A DNA stretch of 16,762 nucleotides. Source: an uncultured Bacteroidales bacterium. GTDB lineage: Bacteria; Bacteroidota; Bacteroidia; Bacteroidales; UBA3824. Below are positions 7,015 to 14,534 of the stretch, piece after piece. Every line of letters begins with the position of its first letter. The stretch's first letter is position 1. The stretch covers positions 1 to 16,762 of the forward strand of contig CALFIU010000185.1 in assembly GCA_937877455.1 (NCBI GenBank). The letters run 5' to 3'. The notes beneath the pieces were generated by a model, which saw only the letters and a list, made by a program, of their open reading frames with translations, did not search any database and was not told the origin of the DNA. A program made the translations under genes and the position numbers.

Positions 7015-8889
7015 TTACTTGTTCATTTGCTCAAGTTCAAAATCGCTGTTATATTTGAGAATAAACGTAGAGTTATTTTCAAAACCACCGTTTTCGCTCA
7101 CACGTTTAAAATCGAAACGAGTAGAAAGACCCTCGTATTTGCCTCCTACACAAAACTCAAAATATTTTCCATGACGAGCAACTTCGCCTATAAAATACTT
7201 AGCAACATCGTAGCCTGTAAAACCATAAACCGAAGGCTCTACATTAAACCTATTTCTAAACTCGTTAACAAAATTCTTAACAGTTTCGTTGCTATAGTTA
7301 ACATAGTTGGTTGTATTATAATGGAAATTCATACTTTGAAGAAATTCCACATCAAGATTGCTATAACGTTCCCAATTTTGTGAACCATAAAGCACAATAT
7401 CGTATTTGTTATTTTTCTGCAAAACAGTAAGTTCGTTGATTACTTTAGTTATAAATTCTTCTTTTGTAGAAGGCATAAGAATTATGTTGGTTTTGTTAGG
7501 AGCCATGGCTTCTTGCACTCTTGAAATGCCACCGTTTCGATAATTAACCTCTTTAAAAGGCAATTCAGAAACATTACGCTCGGCAAAATAAGAGTTGGCA
7601 AGGTTTTGACGATAACTTTTAATTACTGTTTCTTCCTCTGACGTTCCATTGTGAATAACCACAAGCGACGCATTGGGCATGTTGGCAAAATAATCGGCAA
7701 CACTAACTATTGCCGTAGCATTTTGTGGATTAACTTGAAAAACATAAGGATTATTAAGCAAAATGTCACGTTTTTGTGCAAATGGAGATACCAATGCTAT
7801 TTGGTTGTCGTTGGCAAAATTAGCAGCTCTAACAACATTGTCGGTATAAAGTGGTCCAATAATTAAATCTACCGTTTTAAGCGTACTTTGCGAAAGAATT
7901 TCGCCTGTTTTTGCATAACTATTTTCTGTGTCATAAACATATAGTTCAATTGTTTTGCCTTGTTGTTGTAAATCCCTAACTGCCATCATTACACCTTCAT
8001 AAAACTCGTAAATTTTTTCCGAATTTTTGTAAAGCTGTCCTTTTGATGGTGATTGGCGCAAATCCTCACTAAGTTGATAATTATCATTAATAAAAAGTGG
8101 CAACATCAACGCAACTTTTATCGGAGTGCCACGTCGATAATAATAACTTTCGCATGGCGTGTAATCAGATTTGAGTCGTGCTCTTGTGCGAGCTGCTTCT
8201 TCTGTATTTTCAACAACATTCTGATTTTCATCATTATCGTTGTTTTCTGTTTTATAGTTATTTTTTGGTATTTTAACAATAATTCCTGGTCTAAGACCAT
8301 TTCGTAATGATGGATTATAACGCATAATATCCTCTATCTCAACACCATAATGGTTGCTCATAGAAAATAATGTTTCGTTTTGTTTAGCAGTATGATAATA
8401 AAATTCTGTATCTTGTTTATCTGGCTGAATAGCATTGCCAACGGGTATTTTAAGAACCATGCCTGCTTGTAAACCGTTTTTAGCAGCAGGATTATGTTGA
8501 TAAATATTTTCTTCCGTGGTGGAATATTGTTTACAAATAGAATAAAGTGATTCTTTTTTTGCAACTGTATGATAAACAAATTGTTGTGTATAACCCGGAG
8601 TTGAGTTGGATGCCATTACAGGAATTTTTAGTAACACTCCTGATTCTATTTTGCCCACTTTATCCTTGTTTTGCCTTTCAATTTCAGAAACCGTAACACC
8701 ATAAGCATTGGCGATGGCCGATAGAGTTTCGCCATCTTTTACTGTATGAAGGTAATATTTTGTACCAAAAAGTTGTACAAAAGTAGTAGATTTTTGAATT
8801 TCTTGTGCCAAAATTCTATAAGGCAACAAAAAACAGAACAATGCTAATAATATGTAATTTTTCACTTTTGATATAATTTTTTCTAACAT
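7015..8889 (-). CDS. Secreted protein with three LysM domains and a type 1 periplasmic-binding-protein fold
   Basis: With the ATG at 8889 the 624-residue product begins with a good signal peptide (KNYILLALFCFLLPYRILAQ). Three LysM repeats follow at about 46-90, 105-149 and 164-208. Each begins with a YHT/YLHT-type strand and ends in GxxxKIP, and they probably bind peptidoglycan. After a charged linker, residues about 256-616 look like a type 1 periplasmic-binding protein (VALMLPLF, then GVMMAV, VDLIIGPLYTDNV, IALVSPFA, YGFTGYDVAKYF). This combination occurs in Bacteroidetes, often annotated as a LysM or ABC substrate-binding protein. No permease genes are nearby, so a wall-anchored sensor or a regulator of wall synthesis in the manner of LpoA is more plausible than transport. 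In-frame ATGs at 8895 and 8913 exist, but the one at 8913 would sit at the predicted transcription start. Confidence 0.85.
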   Translation of the reverse strand: MLEKIISKVKNYILLALFCFLLPYRILAQEIQKSTTFVQLFGTKYYLHTVKDGETLSAIANAYGVTVSEIERQNKDKVGKIESGVLLKIPVMASNSTPGYTQQFVYHTVAKKESLYSICKQYSTTEENIYQHNPAAKNGLQAGMVLKIPVGNAIQPDKQDTEFYYHTAKQNETLFSMSNHYGVEIEDIMRYNPSLRNGLRPGIIVKIPKNNYKTENNDNDENQNVVENTEEAARTRARLKSDYTPCESYYYRRGTPIKVALMLPLFINDNYQLSEDLRQSPSKGQLYKNSEKIYEFYEGVMMAVRDLQQQGKTIELYVYDTENSYAKTGEILSQSTLKTVDLIIGPLYTDNVVRAANFANDNQIALVSPFAQKRDILLNNPYVFQVNPQNATAIVSVADYFANMPNASLVVIHNGTSEEETVIKSYRQNLANSYFAERNVSELPFKEVNYRNGGISRVQEAMAPNKTNIILMPSTKEEFITKVINELTVLQKNNKYDIVLYGSQNWERYSNLDVEFLQSMNFHYNTTNYVNYSNETVKNFVNEFRNRFNVEPSVYGFTGYDVAKYFIGEVARHGKYFEFCVGGKYEGLSTRFDFKRVSENGGFENNSTFILKYNSDFELEQMNK

Positions 8890-8899
8890 TACCATAAAG

Positions 8900-8911
8900 G
8901 CGGAAAACCGC
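8900..8911 (-). other. Small GC hairpin in the leader of the LysM-protein gene
   Basis: GCGG and CCGC (8900-8903 and 8908-8911) flank a four-base loop, between the predicted promoter and the chosen start codon. In an AT-rich leader this could affect mRNA stability or translation, but a 4-bp stem is weak evidence. Confidence 0.3.
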
Positions 8912-8915
8912 ATCG

Positions 8916-8923
8916 CAAAATTA
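8916..8923 (-). promoter_or_regulatory. -7 element of the LysM-protein gene
   Basis: On the minus strand TAATTTTG matches TAnnTTTG, 26 bases before the ATG at 8889. No good TTG lies about 19 bases further up, so the match is partial. It overlaps the region used by the divergent protease gene. Confidence 0.45.
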
Positions 8924-8953
8924 AAAAACTTTTTTTCATTTGCATTTTTTTAA

Positions 8954-8961
8954 TACCTTTG
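8954..8961 (+). promoter_or_regulatory. -7 element of the serine protease gene
   Basis: TACCTTTG matches TAnnTTTG and ends 21 bases before the ATG at 8983. The -33 position is only a T-run. The two divergent -7 elements are 30 bases apart, so the two promoters occupy the same DNA. Confidence 0.5.
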
Positions 8962-8982
8962 TTTAAATAAATTTTTCAAAAC

Positions 8983-11409
8983 ATGAGAATTAAGATTTTT
9001 ATTTTTGCTATACTATCAATAATTATCGGCTCTGCCAATGCACAAATAACATGCAAAGGACATTTTAATATAAACAACTACAACCACATTGCCGACAAAA
9101 CTATTTATATTAAACCACCATCAGCCACAAAAAACACAGACCAGTCTAACGGAAGATTTTATTTCGGTAAAATAATAGATACCGAAACCGATTTTTTTGA
9201 AAATGCCATTTTAACAGATATTGACACCGTAAATATTTATAAATTAAACATCTGCGCCAAAAATGCGTATTCACTGGGAATACTTTTTAACGATATTGAA
9301 CTAAAAAATGGTGTAGAACTATACATCGAAGGGAAAAATATTACACTCGGTGCTTTAACCAACATTAATAACACTCCTGAAAAACAATTGCTTACATCAC
9401 AAATTGAGGGCGACAGCATAACAATAATACTATATGCTCCAAAAAATTCTGGACAACAAACTTTTAAAATAAAAAGTATATGTTACGACTACGCCAATCT
9501 TTTTAAACAAATAGATAATCTATCAAAATCTTCATCTTCGATTTGCGAAACAGAAAAAGATGTATCGTGTTTTGAAAATACTGATTATCAAGAAATTAAA
9601 CAAGCAATTTGTCGTTACACCATAACCGACAAAAACCAAGTTTATCTCTGCACAGGGGCATTAGTGAACAATACCAAAAACGATAGCACACCATATTTTT
9701 TAACGGCTGCACATTGTCTTTGTAGCCAAAGCGAAGCTAAAAACACTGTTTTTTATTTTAACTACGAAAAAACAACTTGCGGTGGACTAAATGTAGCCCA
9801 AACAAACCAAACAATTAGCGGAGCAACCCTTGTTGCTACATCGCCACGTACAAAATACGGCACAACAGAATATCCCGACTATGATTTCACATTGCTACAA
9901 CTAAGTTCCAAACCACCACATAGTTATCAAGCCAATTACCTTGGTTGGACAACAGTTGAATCAGAAAACTACGATTCGGTTGTATGCATACACCACCCAC
10001 AAGGAAATTACAAAAAAATATCCATTAGCTACCCAGCAGTAGAAATTTCATCATATCCCAACGAGTATGACGACGAAACGCAATACAAAGAAAATTCACA
10101 TTGGCACATAAAAAAATGGGACGTTGGAACAACAGAAGGCGGCTCGTCTGGTTCTCCGTTAATAAACAAAAACAAACAAATAATAGGAATACTCAGCGGA
10201 GGATTTGCCGATTGTAGTTCTGCGAAAGATGATTATTTTCAAATGATAAGCAAGGCTTGGCAAGCCAGTAGCGACACCACTCAGCAACTTAAACATTATT
10301 TAAGTCCAGACACAGACCAACAACAACACAGCAACTTAGAAATAACTAACTATCCTTCACCATTTGTTTCTGGCATTTGGAACAACGATAGTACAATAGC
10401 AAAACTTTGGTGGAAAACTGCAGATTTTGAATGTGGATTTGAAAACACTGCAACAACACAAGACCTTTTATCGGTATTTTTGGCTGACGTGGATATTGAT
10501 GGCTACGACACAAAAAACGTTGATGGTATAAACGATGGCGGTGCTTACGCTTGGAAAGTGATTTCGTCAGATGGAGATTTTGCTGCTTATAACGGTCAAA
10601 ATTGTATAGCAAGTTTTACGCCCAACGTACAACAAGCCAACGATTATCTCACATTACCCAAAATAACCATTAGCAAAAACTCTGCAATATATTTTTATGC
10701 TAAGTCGGTGGGTGGCATTTCTAAACTAAAAATTTCGCAAAATACCAAGGCTACCAACTACTCAACAATTGAAGATTTTGACATAACAGAAGAATGGAAA
10801 CTCTATAAACTTTCTCTTACAGAATATGTTGGACAAACTATTTACATAAACATCAACAATATAACACCAAGCGGAGCTTCTACTGCTTTGTTGATTGACG
10901 ATTTTTCAATAATGTTGGATACTTCCATAATTCAAAACAACATGCCAATTGGATACAATGTTTTTTGCAATGGAGAACTTGTAAAAACAATTATGGACAA
11001 AGATTCAACCGAATATGCACACACTGTTGACGGACGTGGAATTTTTAGTTTCTATGTCCAGAATATATTTGAAAATGAGGAAGTTTCTGATTATGCCAAT
11101 ACTATTGTATTAAACAATATTCAACAAAATAAAACTGCCGTAGAACCAATTGAACCAGAAACTATAAAAAATTATCTGTTTCCCAATCCTGCCAACAATA
11201 CAATAAATTTTGTTGCAGGACAAAGTTATAATAATGCGGTGATTTATATAAGTACCGTTGAAGGAAAAATAATTTGGCAAAAAAGACAAATAATATTATT
11301 GTCTAACCAAAAAGTGGAAATTGATGTAAGTATCTTAAAACAAGGAATTTATATTTTTACAATAATAACACAAGACAAAAAAAACTCATATAAATTTATA
11401 AAGAATTAA
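8983..11409 (+). CDS. Secreted trypsin-fold serine protease with T9SS type A sorting domain
   Basis: The 808-residue protein has a signal peptide (1-20, ending SANA), an N-terminal region (21-195), and a chymotrypsin-fold protease domain (about 198-440) with His244 in TAAHC, Asp301 in DYDFTLLQL and Ser389 in GGSSGSPL. It resembles lysyl endopeptidase-like S1 enzymes of Bacteroidetes. A cleaved-adhesin (choice-of-anchor J) type module lies at about 482-645, ending in the LLIDDFSI motif. It is followed by a short fibronectin-like stretch (650-712) and a C-terminal sorting domain (about 729-808, starting NYLFPNPANNTINF and ending GIYIFTIITQDKKNSYKFIK). That tail routes proteins through the type IX system across the outer membrane. 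Substrate specificity is not established. The protease is divergent from the LysM-protein gene and 54 bases upstream of the sigma gene on the same strand. Confidence 0.92.
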   Translation: MRIKIFIFAILSIIIGSANAQITCKGHFNINNYNHIADKTIYIKPPSATKNTDQSNGRFYFGKIIDTETDFFENAILTDIDTVNIYKLNICAKNAYSLGILFNDIELKNGVELYIEGKNITLGALTNINNTPEKQLLTSQIEGDSITIILYAPKNSGQQTFKIKSICYDYANLFKQIDNLSKSSSSICETEKDVSCFENTDYQEIKQAICRYTITDKNQVYLCTGALVNNTKNDSTPYFLTAAHCLCSQSEAKNTVFYFNYEKTTCGGLNVAQTNQTISGATLVATSPRTKYGTTEYPDYDFTLLQLSSKPPHSYQANYLGWTTVESENYDSVVCIHHPQGNYKKISISYPAVEISSYPNEYDDETQYKENSHWHIKKWDVGTTEGGSSGSPLINKNKQIIGILSGGFADCSSAKDDYFQMISKAWQASSDTTQQLKHYLSPDTDQQQHSNLEITNYPSPFVSGIWNNDSTIAKLWWKTADFECGFENTATTQDLLSVFLADVDIDGYDTKNVDGINDGGAYAWKVISSDGDFAAYNGQNCIASFTPNVQQANDYLTLPKITISKNSAIYFYAKSVGGISKLKISQNTKATNYSTIEDFDITEEWKLYKLSLTEYVGQTIYININNITPSGASTALLIDDFSIMLDTSIIQNNMPIGYNVFCNGELVKTIMDKDSTEYAHTVDGRGIFSFYVQNIFENEEVSDYANTIVLNNIQQNKTAVEPIEPETIKNYLFPNPANNTINFVAGQSYNNAVIYISTVEGKIIWQKRQIILLSNQKVEIDVSILKQGIYIFTIITQDKKNSYKFIKN

Positions 11410-11413
11410 AACA

Positions 11414-11446
11414 TTCGGTAAAATATACAAAAAAAATCTATTTTTG
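11414..11446 (+). promoter_or_regulatory. Putative promoter of the ECF sigma gene
   Basis: TATTTTTG (11439-11446) matches TAnnTTTG, with TTCG (11414-11417) 21 bases upstream as a poor -33 match. The -7 element ends 17 bases before the sigma ATG, giving a short leader. No terminator is visible after the protease gene, so read-through is also possible. Confidence 0.45.
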
Positions 11447-11463
11447 TAAAATTTTTTGCAACA

Positions 11464-12003
11464 ATGGACGATTTTGAACTTTTAGAAAAAATAAAACACG
11501 GCGACAAACAAGCATTTGAACAATTATTTAAAACTTACTATCGCCAACTTATGCTTTTTGCCGCCAAATACTTGCGAAATATAGAGGAAGCAGAAGAAAT
11601 TGTCCAAAATATATTTGTAAGTTTTTGGGAAAAAGCCGATGCAGCCGACATCAACATTTCTCTTAAGTCGTATCTTTATCGTTGGACTGCCAACGCATGT
11701 CTAAACAAAATAAAACACGAAAAAATTAAAGATAAATACGCCCGTTTTGCAGCAGACCAATTGGCAAACAACCTCAATTCTGGCTATGAAACCTCAGAAC
11801 CAGACATAGCAGAAAACATTAGAAAAGCTGTTGACAAACTTCCCGAAAGATGCAAAATGATTTTTATAAAGAGCCGTTTTGAAGGTAAAAGGAATGCTCA
11901 AATTGCTATTGAAATGGACATATCTGAAAAAACAGTAGAAAATCAAATGACAATAGCCATAAAAAAAATAAAAGACGAACTAAAAGAATATATCCACAAT
12001 TAA
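11464..12003 (+). CDS. ECF RNA polymerase sigma-70 factor, Bacteroidetes expansion family
   Basis: The 179-residue protein has a sigma region 2 (about 20-86: YYRQLMLFAAKYL, AEEIVQNIFVSFWEK, LKSYLYRWTANACLN) and a region 4 helix-turn-helix (about 115-172: AVDKLPERCKMIFIKSRFE, NAQIAIEMDISEKTVENQM), with no region 1 or 3. This is the layout of Bacteroidetes ECF factors controlled by FecR-type anti-sigma proteins. No anti-sigma gene follows. The next gene is convergent and shares stop-codon bases with this one. The nearest FecR is 4.6 kb away on the opposite strand and is the obvious candidate partner, but that pairing is inferred only. The start was chosen as the first ATG, and the product fits the family length. 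Confidence 0.95.
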   Translation: MDDFELLEKIKHGDKQAFEQLFKTYYRQLMLFAAKYLRNIEEAEEIVQNIFVSFWEKADAADINISLKSYLYRWTANACLNKIKHEKIKDKYARFAADQLANNLNSGYETSEPDIAENIRKAVDKLPERCKMIFIKSRFEGKRNAQIAIEMDISEKTVENQMTIAIKKIKDELKEYIHN

Positions 12004-12665
12004 CCCAGCAATTTTGAAATTTGCTGCATTGTAAATTGCGGAAACTTATCTTTTAAATGGTTGGCCATTATTTCAAACGATTTTGAAGGAGAATTATTGG
12101 AAATGCAATTCTCTTTTCCATAAAGTTTTTCGGGAGTATTAACAACAGCACTACCCCATCCATAATCTCTTCCATGACGATCTTTTTTATAGACAAAATC
12201 TTCGGTAACAAGTAGGCAACGTTGTTGAAGTTTTGAAATATACGAATCAAAAGTGTGTCGCATTTTTTCACCACCAAAACCACATTGTTTTCTTATGTCG
12301 GCAACAAGCATGGCACCATTAAATTGTACAATCTCCAAAATGGTTTGCTCTACCGCATCGTTAGACAAATTTACATTTTTGCTTCGTCTATAATTACAAA
12401 ACTCTGGCCAAAAATTTAGACTAATAAACCCTGCTTTCTTGTTAAAAAACTTTCCATACACAATATTTCCACTACGAATAATATCTCCTTTCCATTTCCA
12501 AAGCGGCCAATCCCAACCTCCATCTTCAAATTGTGTGTAACGACAATCGGGCGAAACAATCAATTCTGCACAAAAACCGTTTATCCCACTATTCAAAAGT
12601 GGCAAAAAACCAATTTCTAAAATATAGTCAATAAGCTGCGAACTCGAATAAATTTCTTTATCCAT
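12000..12665 (-). CDS. AlkZ-related (YcaQ-like winged-helix) protein
   Basis: The 221-residue soluble protein contains a tryptophan-rich segment (DGGWDWPLWKWKGDI, about 48-62), YGKFFNKKAGFIS (about 70-82), a winged-helix-like stretch and a C-terminal GRDYGWGSAVVNTPEKLYG (about 164-182). I recognise this as the small AlkZ-related family of Bacteroidetes and Firmicutes, distant relatives of the HTH_42 DNA glycosylases YcaQ/AlkZ that remove alkylated or crosslinked bases. Glycosylase activity has not been shown for these short proteins as far as I know, and I cannot assign the QxQ-type catalytic motif, so DNA repair is only a suggestion. It has no operon partner: it is convergent with the sigma gene and divergent from the DUF4230 gene. 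Confidence 0.6.
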   Translation of the reverse strand: MDKEIYSSSQLIDYILEIGFLPLLNSGINGFCAELIVSPDCRYTQFEDGGWDWPLWKWKGDIIRSGNIVYGKFFNKKAGFISLNFWPEFCNYRRSKNVNLSNDAVEQTILEIVQFNGAMLVADIRKQCGFGGEKMRHTFDSYISKLQQRCLLVTEDFVYKKDRHGRDYGWGSAVVNTPEKLYGKENCISNNSPSKSFEIMANHLKDKFPQFTMQQISKLLG

Positions 12666-12712
12666 AATAAAAATTTTATCGTTTCAATATTAACAAATAT
12701 TTTTTACAAAGG

Positions 12713-12729
12713 CAAATTTTATAAATTTG
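12713..12729. promoter_or_regulatory. 17-bp palindrome in a divergent promoter region, possible operator
   Basis: CAAATTT and AAATTTG (12713-12719 and 12723-12729) flank a 3-base spacer. The palindrome lies between the AlkZ-related gene and the DUF4230 gene and overlaps the -33 element of the latter, a typical operator position. The high AT content of the region makes chance occurrence possible. Confidence 0.35.
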
Positions 12730-12760
12730 TGTTAACAAACCAAATAATTATTTACATTTG
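12726..12760 (+). promoter_or_regulatory. Putative promoter of the DUF4230-argC unit
   Basis: TACATTTG (12753-12760) is an exact TAnnTTTG match ending 30 bases before the ATG at 12791. TTTG at 12726-12729 is a possible -33 element, but the 23-base spacing is longer than the 19 seen in the other two strong promoters here. Confidence 0.55.
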
Positions 12761-12790
12761 CCAAAACTTTAACTAATACATAAAACTACC

Positions 12791-13462
12791 ATGAACAGAT
12801 TTTTAATAGGTTTGACTATTGGCATGATATTGGCAGCCAGTGTTTGCGTCTATTTGTCGAAAATGAACAAGTTTGTAAAGGCTGATACGCATATCAACGA
12901 GGAAGTTTTGAAAGAAAAACTCTTGACTTGCAGCGAATTGACTTCCGCCAAGTATCAGTTGGAAGGGCAGATAACTCGCACAGAAAGTTACAAAACGGGA
13001 AACAGTTGGTTCGACAAACTCGGCACCAAGAGTTTCACCGTAAAGTATTCTGCCACAATTGCTTTTGCGGTGGATTTGGCTAAGGCGAAAATCAGCGTCG
13101 ATTCCAACACCAACATCGTGAGGATTAACCTCCCAAGCGCAACGATGCAGTCGCTGACAATACCTTCCGACAGCCTCAACATCGTCAGCGAGACCAAGTC
13201 GCTCATCAACTGGGAAAACAAAAACGACATGAAAGAGGCTCTGCGCGATGCAGAGGTTCACGCTTTGAAGACCTGCGATACTACCAAGATGATTCGCATG
13301 GCGAATACCGAGGCTGTGAAAACTCTCGGCACATTGCTCTGTCCGCTCACCGAAAGCGAAGACGGCGAAAAGGCTTATCAGGTGATAATCAGCATCAACG
13401 GCGAAACCGAAAAGGCAGAACCGATTGCCATTCCCCAAGAAACAGGCGCGGCGGCTAAGTAA
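12791..13462 (+). CDS. DUF4230 domain-containing membrane-anchored protein
   Basis: The 223-residue protein has an N-terminal hydrophobic helix (about 3-22) that serves as an uncleaved anchor or signal sequence, and a DUF4230-type domain (about 40-205): an early strand-rich part with the LEGQITRTESYKTG segment, SFTVKYSATIAFAVDLAKAKI, and NTNIVRINLPSATM followed by a helical part ending in AVKTLGTLLCPL. The function of DUF4230 proteins is unknown. Base composition is clearly different from the genes to its left: 29 of 60 bases at 13021-13080 are G or C, against 20 of 60 at 11521-11580. It is 65 bases upstream of argC, which shares that composition, and no terminator lies between them. Confidence 0.82.
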   Translation: MNRFLIGLTIGMILAASVCVYLSKMNKFVKADTHINEEVLKEKLLTCSELTSAKYQLEGQITRTESYKTGNSWFDKLGTKSFTVKYSATIAFAVDLAKAKISVDSNTNIVRINLPSATMQSLTIPSDSLNIVSETKSLINWENKNDMKEALRDAEVHALKTCDTTKMIRMANTEAVKTLGTLLCPLTESEDGEKAYQVIISINGETEKAEPIAIPQETGAAAK

Positions 13463-13479
13463 CTAAGTGAAAATTTTTA

Positions 13480-13515
13480 ACACGGAAAGCACAGAAAACA
13501 CAAAAGACAAAAAAA
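13480..13515 (+). repeat. Degenerate 9-bp tandem repeat between the DUF4230 gene and argC
   Basis: Four consecutive 9-base units read acacggaaa, gcacagaaa, acacaaaag and acaaaaaaa. They fill most of the 65-base gap before argC. The pattern becomes more A-rich toward argC and may simply be the purine-rich leader of that gene. Confidence 0.5.
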
Positions 13516-13527
13516 TTATATAAAAAC

Positions 13528-14487
13528 ATGATAAAAGTAGGAATCATCGGCGCAGCGGGATACACCGGCGGCGAACTTCTTAGAATTTTGACTTATCACC
13601 CTGACGTTGAGATAGTTTGGGCGGTGAGCCGTAGCAATTTTGGCAAACCGGTTTACGATGTCCACGCCGATCTTTTTGGCGACACCGAACTCAAATTTGC
13701 CGAACAGCCAACCGAAAAGGCTGACGTTGTATTTTTCTGCACCGCCCACGGCGAGACGGGAAAACTCTTGGCGGAATACAATTTTCCCGACGACGTAAAA
13801 ATCATCGACATGACCAACGAGTTCCGCGTTGGCGACACTGGTTTTGTCTATGGACTTCCCGAAATCAACCGCGACAAAATCAAGAGTTGCAGCAAGTTGG
13901 CAAATCCTGGATGTTTTGCAACAGCCATTCAGTTGGCACTCGTTCCGTCGCTCAAAGCGGGAATCATTCAGAGCGACATCCAAGTTTCGGCGGTTACGGG
14001 CAGCACCGGCGCAGGTCAGAAACTTTCGGCAACAAGTCATTTCTCGTGGCGAAACAACAATTTTTCGGTTTATAAAGCCTTCACGCACCAGCATTTGGCT
14101 GAAATCAACCAGACCAAAGACCTCCTGATGCAGTCGCTCCAAAAGCCGATTCACTTCATTCCCTACCGTGGCGACTTTACACGCGGAATCATTGCAAGTG
14201 TTTGGTTCACAACTGACAAAACCGAAGACGAGGTTAAAGAGATTTACCGCAATTGTTACAAGGACGAGCCTTTCACGCATTTTTACGAAGGCAATCTCTA
14301 CCTCAAACAAGTAGTCAACACCAACAAGTGCATCGTTTCCGTAAAGAAAGAAGGCGACCAATTGCTCGTTCAGTCTGTCATAGACAACCTTGTAAAAGGC
14401 GCAGTAGGACAGGCAACCGAGAACATGAACATCATGTTTGGTCTCGACGAAAAGGCTGGATTGAGATTGAAACCGTCGGCGTTCTAA
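13528..14487 (+). CDS. argC: N-acetyl-gamma-glutamyl-phosphate reductase
   Basis: ArgC is the NADPH-dependent third enzyme of arginine synthesis, reducing N-acetyl-glutamyl phosphate to the semialdehyde (in some Bacteroidetes the acyl group is succinyl). The 319 residues show the nucleotide-binding GIIGAAGYTGGELLR (5-19), the catalytic Cys129 in NPGCFATA, TGSTGAGQKLS (157-166) and the conserved histidine segment FTHQHLAEI (185-193). The ending GLRLKPSAF is typical. Length is slightly short of 340-350 but normal for the short Bacteroidetes form. No other arginine genes are in the window, which is unusual because argC often sits with argG, argD or argB. A strong terminator follows 8 bases after the stop codon. 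Confidence 0.97.
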   Translation: MIKVGIIGAAGYTGGELLRILTYHPDVEIVWAVSRSNFGKPVYDVHADLFGDTELKFAEQPTEKADVVFFCTAHGETGKLLAEYNFPDDVKIIDMTNEFRVGDTGFVYGLPEINRDKIKSCSKLANPGCFATAIQLALVPSLKAGIIQSDIQVSAVTGSTGAGQKLSATSHFSWRNNNFSVYKAFTHQHLAEINQTKDLLMQSLQKPIHFIPYRGDFTRGIIASVWFTTDKTEDEVKEIYRNCYKDEPFTHFYEGNLYLKQVVNTNKCIVSVKKEGDQLLVQSVIDNLVKGAVGQATENMNIMFGLDEKAGLRLKPSAF

Positions 14488-14495
14488 GAAAAGTG

Positions 14496-14533
14496 AAAAA
14501 AGCACGGCAGATAGTTTTTTCCGTGCTTTTTTT
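14496..14533 (+). terminator. Rho-independent terminator of argC
   Basis: Perfect 12-bp arms AAAAAAGCACGG (14496-14507) and CCGTGCTTTTTT (14521-14532) enclose a 13-base loop, ending in seven Ts. The hairpin also marks the right edge of the GC-richer segment. Confidence 0.93.
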
Positions 14534-14534
14534 A

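Noticed and set aside
14253..14533. The 5' part of the plus-strand frame 14253-14687 as a gene
   Set aside because: Before base 14533 it lies inside argC and its terminator in another frame. Only the part after the terminator has glycosyltransferase-like sequence.
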